Positions 25,498-60,177 are shown, counted from the first letter of the stretch. The stretch is 64,000 bases of DNA from Spirometra erinaceieuropaei (GCA_902702965.1 CACRXP010000001.1:2078084-2142083); one strand, 5' to 3'. Notes: generated from the letters alone by a model not told the origin. Numbers and translations: made by a program.

Positions 25498-25673
25498 GTG
25501 GCCGTAACTGCTAGTCGAAACACCAAGTCTCCCAGAGGATACCTCAGACTCTTTCAAGATTTTGTCTGGTGGTGGCAGTTTTTCAACTACCCGACAGTTC
25601 GACTGTAAGGAGCGATGTGATCCACCGCGTTCCCCGCAGAAGGGACACAGCATCGGTGGCATGCGCGTAACTT

Positions 25674-25925
25674 CATGTTCGACCGTCGCTACCGAGATGC
25701 CCACCGTGCACTTCACAGCAAGGTGAGAGCAGGCACGGTGTAAATTACTTAATAGTCAGAGTAGACTTGCGCACAACTACCTCACTATCTCCTCCTCACC
25801 TGCACCCGGTGTCAAGGCATAGCCAAGCAGACCGGAGGTGGGAGAGGGCCCGAATGGCACCTAGGCGTAACACCACACCCCCTCGTCCATAACAAACACC
25901 TGGCCAGGATTTTAACCAACAACAT
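25674..25925 (+). repeat. GC-rich dispersed repeat, copy 4
   Basis: Head ATGTTCGACCGTCGCTACC, CCCACCGTGCACTTCACAGC, ACCCGGTGTCAAGGCATAG, GACCGGAGGTGGGAGAGGGC and GGCCAGGATTTTAACCAAC. A further partial head (CGACAGTTCGACTG) lies at about 25593, suggesting nested or tandem copies. Confidence 0.72.
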
Positions 25926-26341
25926 CAAAACGGCGGACACTCAAGCATAGAGTGCCTTTTGCCAGTACTAAATGGTTTACCAAACTCACAGCACAGGTAC
26001 TGGCTAAAAAGCCTTTAGCTAGTACCTGTGTCCTCATTATGTTAAAACATTCAGCATTGTAATACTACTGACTGTCTGCTGGCGGCCTGCGCTTATTCTA
26101 CAGTAGTTAGCGAATTTTGGCCCAAATATCCGTATATAAACTTGCAGACCGAGCCTAAGGGGCTTTCTTTTGAAGGATTTACTCCGGAGCCACACATAGG
26201 TCTCCTCGGGAATTAAATGATGCAGCACTTCAAGAGTTTTTAACCTCAAAAATAAGTCAACTTTGGCGAGACTTACTTGAGACCAACGTCCCGATTAATC
26301 CATATTAAGTCACTCTGTGCGGTATTTAAATTCAAAAAACA

Positions 26342-27370
26342 TTGAGCTATAGAAAGAGGAGAGACCGCCAGAAATGTCAGAGAAATCTCAATTTACCCAA
26401 TACCGGTTATCAAAAGGCATTACGGGCCACTGCTCTATGCGTAGGAAGACGAACACTCACCCGTTATAAACATGATTACATTACAGCCAATCAGGGGCGC
26501 GACAAACAGCTGATCAGTCAAGCGATCACAGCTCATGATGCCGTTGGCGCTATGTGGCAGACGACTGCATTTTCGATTGAATCGACCGCAGGAACGGCCT
26601 ATTTACTCAGACCTCCGCGTGACCCTGTGCCGAAGCAGTCAAAAATGTCCCTGGGGGAAGCTCCACCGCAAGCTTTTCGTGGCAGAAGGGGATGGAACAG
26701 AAACATGCAAGGAGCAGCGAGTCGTGGACCACCCTGTTACCACTGTTTAACATATCCAATTGACCAATGCGCTGCCATGGAATACTATTCGCGACAGCGA
26801 CCTGAGTATCCACACCAGGATTACCTTCAGTCTACCAATGACTTTAGGCAAGAACACCCACCCGAGTACGTGCCCAGCGCGGTACTGGCTCAGAGGGACT
26901 TTATTAAATCCTTTTGCTCTTCCGCTAACCCCCACTCCGTTCCGACATTTTCTGGGGCATTTGGCGAGGCGCCAGTGACCCGGTTCTTCCCTGCTCCTAT
27001 GAATCAGATTGTACAACAACGGCAACAACCCCCTCTCCACCCGGAAGATTCGCCTTTGCATCCAACAACAGATATCTTTTCCCGACCATCAAGTTGCTCA
27101 GGTTCTAAGATCTGTGCCGCGTGGCCAGAGTCTACTAATGCCGTGGATAGCACAGCCACAGCCTTAAAAGAGATAATTCATAAAATCCTCATATTTTCCC
27201 TGCTCCTGAATCTTCTACAAAATGTGGAGAATGATGCACCTTCAATGAACATTGATCCTGACATCGATGATGGAGTTAGGATTGTAATTCGACCCTTCAA
27301 CCTCAGTGATTACCCCCTACGAAGGATACCCTCTTATCGTTGGGGAAGTGAATCTACTAGTACCACGTAG
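26342..27370 (+). CDS. Uncharacterised protein, 342-codon open frame
   Basis: Not recognised. The frame is open from about 26342 to the TAG at 27368-27370. No ATG lies at its left edge; the first in-frame ATG is 26552 and others are at 26645 and 26776. The true start, or an upstream splice acceptor, is therefore unresolved. The sequence is basic at the N-terminus (YRKRRDRQKCQRN), has a CYHC motif near residue 137, and is Pro/Gln/Tyr-rich in the middle (RQRPEYPHQDY, QIVQQRQQPPLHPEDSPLHP). A short hydrophobic stretch (ILIFSLLLNLL) lies near residue 285 and the end is acidic then basic. Such a long frame is unlikely by chance in this base composition. It could be a single-exon lineage-specific gene, an exon, or part of an unknown mobile element. 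Flanks are repeat-rich. Confidence 0.5.
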   Translation: MSYRKRRDRQKCQRNLNLPNTGYQKALRATALCVGRRTLTRYKHDYITANQGRDKQLISQAITAHDAVGAMWQTTAFSIESTAGTAYLLRPPRDPVPKQSKMSLGEAPPQAFRGRRGWNRNMQGAASRGPPCYHCLTYPIDQCAAMEYYSRQRPEYPHQDYLQSTNDFRQEHPPEYVPSAVLAQRDFIKSFCSSANPHSVPTFSGAFGEAPVTRFFPAPMNQIVQQRQQPPLHPEDSPLHPTTDIFSRPSSCSGSKICAAWPESTNAVDSTATALKEIIHKILIFSLLLNLLQNVENDAPSMNIDPDIDDGVRIVIRPFNLSDYPLRRIPSYRWGSESTSTT

Positions 27371-28139
27371 CTGACAGTCAGCGAGCAGCTTCGTGAAATT
27401 CAAGGACGTGCAACGTACTTCATCCAACGTCGCCTGGCATAATGGTAATTAAAACAACTGGTCTTTCTTTTGATTAAAGCACGCAGGTTTGGCCATGATA
27501 CTTCATTAAACTGTCTAACTATGCACACTCCCTCTGACCGTTTTTGATTACCAAGAGGAAACCCGCTTAAACGGCCATCGTCCACTGGATGTTGTGCCTT
27601 CAAAATACGAAATTTAAATCTATCACAATAATGTCAGAATGTTGCACCTGACTAGCAGTTTTATAAATGAGTGCGTATGCCAAAATACCTAAGAATAAGT
27701 ACCTTGGCGTGAGAGACCAAATTTGCGGATGAAATTCGTGCCTCCGGCTGGCACACAAGCTGAGTTGGATCCTGCGTCACCAGATTAAAATTTCAGTTCT
27801 GTATGACGTTGTGCCGTAACCTAAGAAACCTGTGTAACTTCAGTAGGCAGAGCAACCGACGGGAGTACGGACGGAGCAATGATTTAATCGCTCGCGACGG
27901 CGCAAATTTTATGGCCGAGGTGAATCACATACGCCTAGATTCTGTATTAATAAAAAAGTCTGCTAACTGTTGGAAGAAAGTAGTGCTTCACTGATCCATC
28001 TGCAGGCGAAACAGTCCTTCAGTCAAACCCTGGGGAATTATCATGTGTCCGCACAGCATTGCTCAAAGTCACCATCTACAAAGGTGTAAGGAGTATTGCA
28101 ACAACTACAGCCACGGGCAAACCCTAGCCACTTATCCCA
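27371..28139. other. Intergenic, nothing recognised
   Basis: No gene or clear repeat seen between the uncharacterised frame and the next repeat. Confidence 0.4.
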
Positions 28140-28440
28140 GGTCTTGAGTATGAAGAGAAGTTGGAGCCAGTAGAGACAGAGTTGTTTTATGTACGGAAAA
28201 AGGGAAGAAAAGATTGGAGAAAGTTGAACACCTGAACCAGAGAGACGAACCTCCGTTGGCGCCGAGGCAGGCGTCCGAGTGTTTTTGGTGAGGACATGTC
28301 CGCGTCAGCCTTGAAGTTGGTTGGTCGGTTTGAACGGTTTTGATTGGCCGAACACCAGACAGAGACTCGGAGTTGCAATCGATGCCGCAGGAAGGGCCAT
28401 CACAAGAACACTGACGGCGCCGAAGCTCAGAGAGCGGAGT
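28140..28440 (+). repeat. Dispersed repeat, pair with 31090-31340
   Basis: The block AGGACATGTCCGCGTCAGCC.TTGAAG.TGGTTGG.C.GTTTGAA matches AGGGCATATCTGCGTCGCCATTGAAGCTGATTGACCAGTTTGAAT at about 31232-31277. The surrounding several hundred bases are alignable in the same orientation. Confidence 0.5.
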
Positions 28441-28998
28441 TCGGACTTGAGAGTCAGGCTTATGCGTTGTGAGGTCGGGTTATAATCGGCTGACGGGGAC
28501 AAATAAACCGCTCCCGTCGCTCTCGTCTCGGCTTGTTCTCATTCCACATGTAGTACTTGTCACTACGTGACCACCTTCAATGCTCACGAGAAGGAGCTGA
28601 ACAAATGCGTTGCTTTGTATATGTTGAGTTGGTATACTCAAACCAGCAATGCTGACGGAATTACTAGTTGTCGGGCGAGCAAGAGGTTTCCAAAATCTTT
28701 TCTACATAACCACCAACATTTCTTTGATGTATGCAGTTTACGACAGTTGCATAGAGTTCCAGCACAGCGATCGGACATATTGGGAGGGTTTGTGAAACCG
28801 CTTAAGCCGGGTTACATGCAGTCGGGACTTTTACAGGCTCTTCACGACGACGTATAAAAGTGCCAATCTTGAAATCTGAAAATTCGAAGTCATAACTGAT
28901 ACAGGTGTAGCCGTGGTGGATCTATGCCTGCTATAAGACGGCATATGGGTGGTTTTGCCTTGCCTTTAAGCTCCAGTTCTGAACCCCCTCAAGCGGTC

Positions 28999-29730
28999 AC
29001 GTGACGGCTCCACCGCCGTGCTCGACGACGTCCACCGTGTGCTCTATGGCAAGATGTGAGCAGACACGGCGACCTGAGTGCGATTTCTTTTATAGCAATA
29101 GCAGACATGCGCTGCATCTATCGCACTCTCTCCTCCTCCCGCACCTGGGCCCAGGGTCAAGACATAGTCCATAAGACCAGAGGTGGGGGAGGGCGCAGGT
29201 GGATGGGGCGGCCGAACCCACACCTAGGCGTACCACTCCAAACCCCTGGTCCACATGAACAGGGTTTTAAACAACAACAGCAATGGGGGGAGGGCGGCAA
29301 GGATCCCGGTTGGCGCGAAGTGGGCCGGCAACTGGGTCTGCCACCACGCCCCAAATACTGGTATTTATTATGGTGCACATTCCGATAACGTCTGCCGGAA
29401 TCCAATGTAACCCCCATGTTGGTCCAGCACATCTACTACGTTGCCCGTTTGGGGGGCACAAGGGGTCTCATAACAACTGGCAATCGATCATCCAGAAATA
29501 CAACAGGTAAGGACTAGACAAATTTTAATGGACATGCCTGACTTAATTTCGTTACTGTTCAGCACTACCCGAACTCCAGGATCGGAGGACATTGGCTTTG
29601 AATCTGAGTTAGCTGACCACAGAAAATTTTCTTCAGACAATTCGCAGCTTAAGTCGCGGACCAATGTCCCGCGGGATATGATAAGAAATAATCAGAGCTA
29701 TTGGAGAATGACGACATTTCTCAACTAGTG
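28999..29730 (+). repeat. GC-rich dispersed repeat, copy 5 (long form, uninterrupted)
   Basis: Family head at 28999, all internal blocks, and a long 3' part ending near 29715 (GACGACATTTCTC). The whole stretch recurs in inverted orientation at 32450-31339, where it is interrupted by another element. The join at 29519-29532 (CAAATTTTAATGGACATG) preserves the uninterrupted target sequence. Confidence 0.8.
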
Positions 29731-30109
29731 TTTGCTAGTTGATATGCGATCGCCAACAAAGACTCAAGACTGGACGCCCAAGGCCATAACGGAAACGCCT
29801 GTATTCCTTTCCGAAATCTGGTTATGCTAATTGACGTCACTTCCCTGTTACGTAATATATCTCAAGGTGGTCAACAAGACATTAACCCGTGAATTAATTT
29901 GTGCAGCGTTTGAATCATGTACTGGATGACCAAGTAAAACAGGTAAAAATGTTATGTCCCCAATGTCCGCGTTCATTTTGCGGCCGGCCGAGGACGACAA
30001 ACAAGCCAGAAGAAGCCATTCCGGTCAACCTTGTCTTCATCAGTTGCATTTCCCTCAGTCATAACTGTTTATTTTGGGGACCATAAGATCTCAGAGGGGA
30101 TACCGCTGG

Positions 30110-30190
30110 AAAAGCTAATGAAACACCCACTGAGGCCTTACGCTTACCAGGGTGAAAGGCCTGAACCATCCATAATGAAACCGAAAGCTT
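30110..30190 (+). repeat. Old dispersed repeat, pair member B
   Basis: Plus-strand counterpart of the repeat at 24300-24385 (minus). Short and diverged. Confidence 0.35.
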
Positions 30191-30299
30191 CATTAACCTC
30201 ACAAAATCAATCAGAAATTAAAAGACTGGTAATTTTTGGCGTAAAACCGGTTTTCAGCGCCGCACGCATCTCAAAAATGTTTAAACTCTCTTTTCATTG

Positions 30300-30425
30300 A
30301 TATTTTGGCAGATTTTGAATAATTCATATTGACCCAACTGTGAAAAACTCGGCGCCTCGGTGGGATTCGAACCCACTGCTTGACGTCACCGCCAGAGAGC
30401 CATCATCTGACCAGTCCATATACGT
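30300..30425 (-). repeat. tRNA-like SINE
   Basis: On the minus strand a near-perfect RNA polymerase III B box with T-arm stem (GTGGGTTCGAATCCCAC, 30376-30360) is preceded about 40 bases upstream by an A-box-like TGGTCAGATGATGG (about 30416-30403). The sequence after the T-arm (GAGGCGCC...) cannot pair with the region before the A box to make a 7-bp acceptor stem. I therefore call a tRNA-derived SINE head rather than a functional tRNA. Confidence 0.55.
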
Positions 30426-31089
30426 CGCTCGGACTTAAGAGAAGAAGCTGTCTAGCATCGCAGGAATGGCAGCTCATAGTTTAGACACCAAGACGCACTA
30501 AAAAAAGCATTAATGGTGTCAGAGAGACATAAGAAGACTAATATTTTCACTCTTATTGTGTCCGGTATAGTTAGGCTAAAAGTCTCGAATTGAGAGGAAC
30601 CAGTTCTCGTCCATATTCAGATTGGACAAGCTAAATCTTCAACCTGCTGTGGCATGCGGACACGAGGCGGGCGAAGGGCAAGTCGGAAGGACGAGTTGCG
30701 GAAAATGTTATCGGTGGCTTGAAAATCCTTGGTTTTACAAATTGTCTACTGTTTGCATGAATTTTTACTTATGACGACTAGCTCCTGCTCTAAGCGACTC
30801 CCCAGCCAACGACTTGCGAGCCATCTTGGTCATTGTTCTGTGGTGTGCGACTATATCTTGCGCCTTAATTGGCCCGTTTGCTTCCCAAGCCCGAACATCG
30901 AGCACAGTCAGACCCAACATCATCCACACCGTCGTTTTAACAATATATTTCCATCCTTTCAGGTGGTCATCGCAGAAACGGCGCCGATATCGGTAGCGCT
31001 TATGTGGTGGTACAATAGACATTTATGCCGCGAGAGCGAAAGCCATGGACAGACCATAGTTATAATGATCTTCAGGTCCGGTCTCGAAT

Positions 31090-31340
31090 AAAAAGAAAAG
31101 AGGCTGGATGCCAGTGGAGAGAGCATTGAATTCTGCTCAGGGTGAATGCAGAGTAGGCTGGAGCAAGTTGGCAGTCAGACGAGGGTACACAGCGCATCTA
31201 GGGCAAGTAGTACAGGCATCAGAGGGCTTTGAACGAGGGCATATCTGCGTCGCCATTGAAGCTGATTGACCAGTTTGAATAGCTGTGACTGACTGGACAC
31301 TATACTGCCATTGATGACGTGTGTGAGTGCGAGAGAGAAA
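31090..31340 (+). repeat. Dispersed repeat, pair with 28140-28440
   Basis: Same-orientation counterpart of 28140-28440. Its right end touches the end of the inverted GC-rich copy. Confidence 0.5.
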
Positions 31341-31522
31341 TGTCGTCACTCCCTTATGGCTCTGATTATTTCTCATCATATCCCACGAGACGTCAACCCA
31401 CGACTTAAGCGAAGAAGATTTTCTTCGGTCACATAACTCGGATTCAAAGCCAATGTCCTCGGACCCTGGAGTTCGCGTACTCCTGAATGATAACGAAATT
31501 AAGTCAGGCATGTCCATTAAAA

Positions 31523-31912
31523 GGCTAGATCGCAGTTGGTAGCCAGGCCCCGTATTACAGGTGGCGGGAGTTTATTTACTAGTGCTATTTTGTGGGGTTC
31601 CATAATCACATCTGACCCATTTGGCTTCCGTTTTACGGTTGAGGTTAGGATAAGGGTACCGGTTAATGTTTGCCGATTACGGTTAGGGTTTGAGCGTACG
31701 ATTAGGTTTCAGTATTATGGTTAGTTTTTCCAGTGACGGCTGTGTCTAAGGGCTACGGTTTGGTTTACGATTTCGGTTAGGGTTAGGATTAGGGTTATCG
31801 TTATGGTTAACGGTTAACATTTATGGTTGAGGTTAGGGTTAGGGTTAACGTTAGGATTAGGGTTAAGGTCGCCGTCAGCTTCCCCATTCCTGGCTACCAA
31901 CTGCGACCTAGC
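31523..31912. mobile_element. Terminal-inverted-repeat element carrying telomere-like motifs
   Basis: The left end GGCTAGATCGCAGTTGGTAG and the right end form about 25-bp terminal inverted repeats with one mismatch. The insertion is flanked by CATTAAAA on both sides (31515-31522 and 31914-31921), an 8-bp target duplication; depending on where the end is drawn it may be 9 bp. The uninterrupted host repeat at 29519-29532 shows the same site once. There is no transposase, so this is a MITE-like non-autonomous DNA element. An 8-bp duplication is typical of hAT elements, but the end bases are not a classic hAT match. Confidence 0.85.
31629..31866 (+). repeat. Degenerate telomere-like (TTAGGG-type) repeats
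   Basis: The interior of the inverted-repeat element contains many GGTTAGGGTT, GGATTAGGG and GGTTAACGTT variants, with the clearest runs at about 31764-31790 and 31830-31865. They are imperfect variants of the metazoan telomere unit, inside a transposon rather than at a chromosome end. Confidence 0.8.
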
Positions 31913-32450
31913 CCATTAAAATTTGTCTAGTCCTTACTTGTTTTATTTCTGTGTGATCAACTGTCAGTTGTTATGTGACCCCTTGTGCCCCCAAACGGGC
32001 AACGTGGTAGATGCGCTGGACCGATACGGGCCATCTCGGATTCTGGCAGGCGTTATCGGATTGCGCGCCATAACAAACGCCAACATTTCGGAGTGCAGTG
32101 GCAGACGCGGTTGCCGGAAGGCGTCGCGCACACTGGGACCCCTGTCGCCCCCCTCATTGTTGTTGTTGGTTAAAACAACCTGGTCATTTGTTGTGTGAAC
32201 CTGGGGGTGCGGAGTGGAGCGCCAAGGTGCGGGCTCGACCGTGCCATCCACCTGCACCTTCTCCGGTCTCCGGTCTTCTTGACCCTGTCTGGACACCGGG
32301 TTCAGGCGGTGAATCGGGAAGAAAGATTGCGGTCGATGTTGCGCAAGTCTACTATCACTATAAACTACTTCACGCGTAATTCACCGTGCCCACTTCACCT
32401 GGCTGTGTAGCACACGGTGGACATCCTCGGAATCGACGGTTGAACTGTTT

Positions 32451-33625
32451 GAGTGCGAGCAAGAGGCGCAGTGTTGCAGCAGGCGCCCGGACTAGGGTCG
32501 CTACAAATGTCACCTTCCAAGACCGAAATTCGGACGAAAAATCCGAATGGGAGAGGAGTTGCTAAACCGGGTGAAAGAGAAACGTACCAAAGGTAGTGTT
32601 GTCGACATCATGGCCGACTGCGGCCGGCGGGAGCGTCATCATAATAGGGCGGTCGGAGAAAGTCGGTGGTTTATTTATCGACGGCAAATTCGTTTGTTGT
32701 GTCCGCATTTGGTAAATTAAGGAAATACCGTTAGTAATAGAAAAGGCAAAGTATAGGAAACTGAGAGGGATGTCTGGGTGCTGGTATTGACGGGAGGACT
32801 GTCGCTGGATTGGAACTGAACCATGGGCTGGGCTCGATGGGCTGACATTTTGTAATAATGCCCATCTCGTTTCGCGGAAAGATGACGGCAACTGCATTTT
32901 CCTCATCGTAGTCACATCATGTGGCGCAGGAAAATTTGGAGGTGAAATCGCGGGAAATTTCTTGATGACTGAGCTCGGTCAATTCTGGCAGTATCAAGTC
33001 GGGGTCAGCGATGTTGCGAAAACTAAAGCCTAGCTACTACGAATTTCAGGTTCTATTTCTTATCAATGAAGTATGTGACTAAGTAATCCGGCAGTATGAA
33101 ATGTTACAGATCTCCTCGATAGGCGGTCAAGATGCACGTTCGAGGCATGGCCTGTTAACGGAATGGGCAGGATAATCTGGCGACAGCAGATATAATAAAC
33201 GTTAGTCGTGCTCAAATCAGCAGAGCATGATGGTAATCTTTCACTGCTTTACAACAGTACGGCCCTGACAGTACCAGTATACGGATGACTCTTGGCCTTA
33301 TGTTGAACTTCGCTAAGAGATTATAGGTGTTTCCGTACAGAAGACGCAGACGGTAGCATAGAAAGTCGGGGCGGACAAAACGGTCCAGAACCTCGGGCAC
33401 CTTTTCATCGCAGGGGCACGACAACACTCTCCTCTTTTCCCTCATCGTTTGCCTGGAGCATCAGAACATAGAGAACGTCAGTTACACGCTGCAACGGACT
33501 ACAAATTGAACATAATTATTTGAACGGATTGAAGCGACTCTTGGCGAGGATCCGAGATGGAGATTGTGTGACCGCGTGTCGGCGAAGGTGGCCCATGTCT
33601 CGTCAGTCACAACTGCTGACGCCCT
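32451..33625. other. Intergenic, nothing recognised
   Basis: No gene or clear repeat. Frames up to 117 codons have no family resemblance. Confidence 0.45.
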
Positions 33626-34105
33626 ACCCAACAGTTCGGCCGTCGGTCCCGACGATGTTAATCGTGCGCTCCACAGGGAAGTGTGAACAGGGGCGGTGAC
33701 TTGTGCGTGAGTTGTTAATAGTGGTAGCAGACTTGCACAGCACCTGTCGTATTCCCTCCTCCTCATCCCCCTGGATCCGGTGTCACGAGCAAGTCAAGAG
33801 AACCGGAGGCCGGAGTGGACGTAGGCGGCTGGCGCGGCGAAAACCCACACCTAGGCGCGTCACCACATCTTCTGGAACACAACAAACAATTGACCAGGAT
33901 TTTCAACAACATGAATGGAGAGGTGTCGGTTGGCGGGAGATGAGCCTATAACTAGGCCTACTATCAAACCCTTAATGCTGACATTTGTTATGGGCACGCA
34001 CTCCCGACGCCTGCCGGACTGCGACCAAGCTCCAAGGTTGGCGCGTAACACTGGGCTCTCTAGGTCGACACCTCCTACGACCCCTCTCTGCAGTTGCCCA
34101 TAACG
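33626..34105 (+). repeat. GC-rich dispersed repeat, copy 7
   Basis: Head ACAGTTCGGCCGTCGG, GTGACTTGTGCGTGAGTTG, GATCCGGTGTCACGAGCAAG, CCCACACCTAGGCGCGTCAC, CAATTGACCAGGATTTTCAA and ATTTGTTATGGGCACGCAC. This is one of the longer copies. Confidence 0.75.
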
Positions 34106-34786
34106 CCGCACTCCCCACCGGTTGTTAAGCCGTCTCGTCCATACGGGCTATTCCTTTTCTCATGTACTATTTTGTTTTTTTGTATATTGAATCATTATCT
34201 GCTATTAATGCACGCCTTGTACCCAAATAAGTCTTGTTCGTCCGGATGAGTGATATGGAAATTCCTAATAACTCTGTTCAGGCTATCTTACGCCAGTAGA
34301 CATCCTTCCTACGTTGCCCTACGTGCCTTTCTCAGCACCCTCGGTCGCTACTTGTTGGCAGCCATGTGCGGGGTAGACGGAGGGGAGACTCCTCATATCG
34401 CAAGTGCTTTGTTCGTCTTCTGGCGGAACAAACCCCGCAACAGGTCCCCCGAGACTGTCATACGCACAAATGTGATAAAGGGCTGAAGGCTAACAGATCG
34501 TTGCACTCTTGGTAACGTGCCAAACCCAGACAGCATTTATTAAAACATGCGCGCCGTTCCAGCGCCCTATTTTTCGACAAGACGCTGATGCTCCGCCACC
34601 CCTCAGGCTTGGTCTGGGCTGCCTCTTGTCCAACTGTGCTGAACTGTGGCTGCGCCCATTTCACTCCCATCGCCCGGCGTGGGCCCCCGACCCAGCCCAT
34701 GGACCAACCAACCGCATGTCCAACACAGCTAATCAATTGCCCATGCTGGCACGGACATGTCAGACTCGCTTAAACAACCCACTGCA

Positions 34787-35010
34787 GACAGTTCGGCCAC
34801 CATGACCATGTGCCCCACGGAATGGTCGGCGAAAGGGCGATGGCTCGCACGTGAAGCAGTTTATAGTAGACTTGCGGCCATCCAGACTTGCGTGTCAAGA
34901 CAGAGCCAAGGAGACCGGGGGCGGGGGAGGACTCGGGTGGATGGCACGCCATGTACCCACACCTAGGCGTTGTCACCACGTTCCCTGGTCCGCGCGCAAA
35001 GGGCCGAGAC
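34787..35010 (+). repeat. GC-rich dispersed repeat, copy 8 (internally deleted)
   Basis: Head GACAGTTCGGCCACCATG, AGTAGACTTGCGGCCATCC, GTGTCAAGACAGAGCCAAGG, GGTGGATGGCACGCC and CCCACACCTAGGCGTTGTCA. The CACTCTCTCC block is lost. Confidence 0.7.
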
Positions 35011-35264
35011 TTCGCACAAAAAGAGGAGGGAGGTGGTGGGATTGTCTCTAAGATCACATTAAGCAGGAACCGCTGCAGCTCGACTCTCCGTCCTGAGAGG
35101 TGGACCAAGTTGTTCCGTGGTTGGCAACTTCCCAAGCCACGGCTTTTAGCCCATCTTGGTGGGTTCAAGCACGTCAGATTGTTTATGATGAGGAATATAC
35201 GCCGAGTCGGCCTCACTCTTCCCTCTCTTAGACGAGAGTTCATCGTCCGAGCCGGTCAGTTGTC

Positions 35265-35440
35265 TGGTACGGGATTTGGGCGCAGTGGCTAAAACCCGAC
35301 TACGCGTGCCATACACGCTCTGCCCATATAATAGCATGATTTCACACAAGGCGGGTGTGCAACTTAGGTCTCGGGTGAGAGTGCCAGAGGCCGCATTAAG
35401 AGGGAACCATAGCTGCCTGTTCACCAGTTGGCCACTACAC
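35265..35440 (+). repeat. Second GC-rich dispersed module
   Basis: Shares GGGCGCAGTGGCTAAAA, GAGAGTGCCAGAGGCCGCAT and AAGAGGGAACCATAGCTGCC with partial copies at about 35045-35095, 50770-50940 and 62300-62340. Only part of a larger repeat can be delimited. Confidence 0.45.
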
Positions 35441-36589
35441 ACAAACAAGCCGACGAACTGACGACTCGTCCTGACACATAAACGGCAACACGGACTGCGC
35501 CCATAGCAGCCTTCACAATTCTCTGACCTCTGTCGTTAGACGGGACGGATTTGTTGCGTATATGATGTTGGTCTGATATCATAGACCCCCAGGAAAGTAC
35601 ATCCCACCCACAAAATATGACAGAATCCGCAGGCATCGCCTAACCGTTTTATCCGCGTTTGCTTTGAAATCGCTGTCCGTCCTGGCCAAATTACTGCCGA
35701 CAGAGCGAAACAGTGGGACTGCAAACACCGAGAGATGACATCAATTCGTCCATTCCACCTTTTCGCAAGACTTCATTACGGTAGGACTTTGCATCCCGAA
35801 AGGAAACTTGCGAGATGAAAAGCGTAAGGCTTAATAGCCACGCTACGGCATACATTACTCAGGCTTTAAAAACGCCCACGTATACGACACGCCTAGGTCG
35901 CTCCTCCCCTTACTGCAGCGGCGCATCATGCCGCCCCAGACGTGGCGATCCGACTCCCCATTTAACGCAATTACAATGCGGACGCAAACACACACCAGAA
36001 GCTACTGCGCGTGTCCACACTTCAGATAAGCGCAGGCAAGCGTGAACGCAGGGCTTTCACAAATCATGAACAGCAAACAACGAAGACCTAATCCAGCAGG
36101 CATGGGCTGACACTCGCCTGGCCGGAGGGTACCGCTCAGACTTCAACTCCCCGCCTCGTGGTGAATGAACCTCTGCCGCTGGTATTTCCCGCGCACTGAC
36201 AGGACGAAAAGACTTGGCTCAGGTTGAAGCGACTGTGGTACGCTCAATATCAAACTATGCACCGCAATTGACGATTGTGGTGAGACCGGATGACAAGAGA
36301 ACAGTAAACACAAGGTCACCGGCTGTAAGGAACATTCAAGTCGTACACTCGGCTCATTATGGAGTTCATAGGTGCCGAGTCTAGAATCTGGGACCTCCGA
36401 GCTGGCGCATACCGACCTAAACAATCAATACTTGGGTGTTCGGATTACAAGCCGAATGATGACAGATCGGTGTAAAGCACGTCCACGCAGGCACCCGGAG
36501 CGCACTATTCGATGCTCCCCAAAAGGTCTGGAATTAACCGATCAAACAAGAGGAACTGACGTCATCTAAAGCGAGTCTTAATTTAAAAT
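35441..36589. other. Region between repeats and the SRCAP 3' end
   Basis: No gene recognised. Confidence 0.4.
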
Positions 36590-36853
36590 GCTATAAAGTT
36601 AAAAATCTCAAGCTCAAAATATACATACGGGTTCGGGGGAACACTTTACACACATATGTACAGTAGGTGGAGGGAAGGGATTGGGGAGAAGAGGGAGGGG
36701 GATGATGACGCAATGGGTCCACACTGAGCCCAAAGCCAACCTCACCGAACGGCGGCGCTATCACTGTCTGCGCCTCCTCCTGCTGTGGTTGAGACCAGAA
36801 ATGAGGCAGAAGCGATGTGGAACTGGAAGTGCGGAGGGTAAGGGAAATAGTAA
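36590..36853 (-). other. Probable 3' untranslated region of the SRCAP-like gene
   Basis: Lies directly after the TAG stop on the minus strand; C/T-rich, then AT-rich near 36590. No canonical AATAAA was found, so the polyadenylation site is not placed. Confidence 0.4.

Positions 36854-60177
<23,324 letters not shown>

Larger units (their letters stand above)
31339..32450 (-). repeat. GC-rich dispersed repeat, copy 6 (inverted, interrupted by an insertion)
   Basis: Read on the minus strand from 32450, the head (CAGTTCAACCGTCGATTCC) and all family blocks follow, then the long 3' part seen in copy 5. The homology is broken exactly at 31912/31523 by a foreign 390-bp segment. Confidence 0.8.

Noticed and set aside
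30352..30422. Functional tRNA gene on the minus strand
   Set aside because: T-arm and B box are good, but the 5' flank cannot form an acceptor stem and the anticodon arm is not convincing.
31629..31866. Chromosome end or true telomere
   Set aside because: Units are degenerate, bounded by transposon ends and embedded in sequence that continues on both sides.
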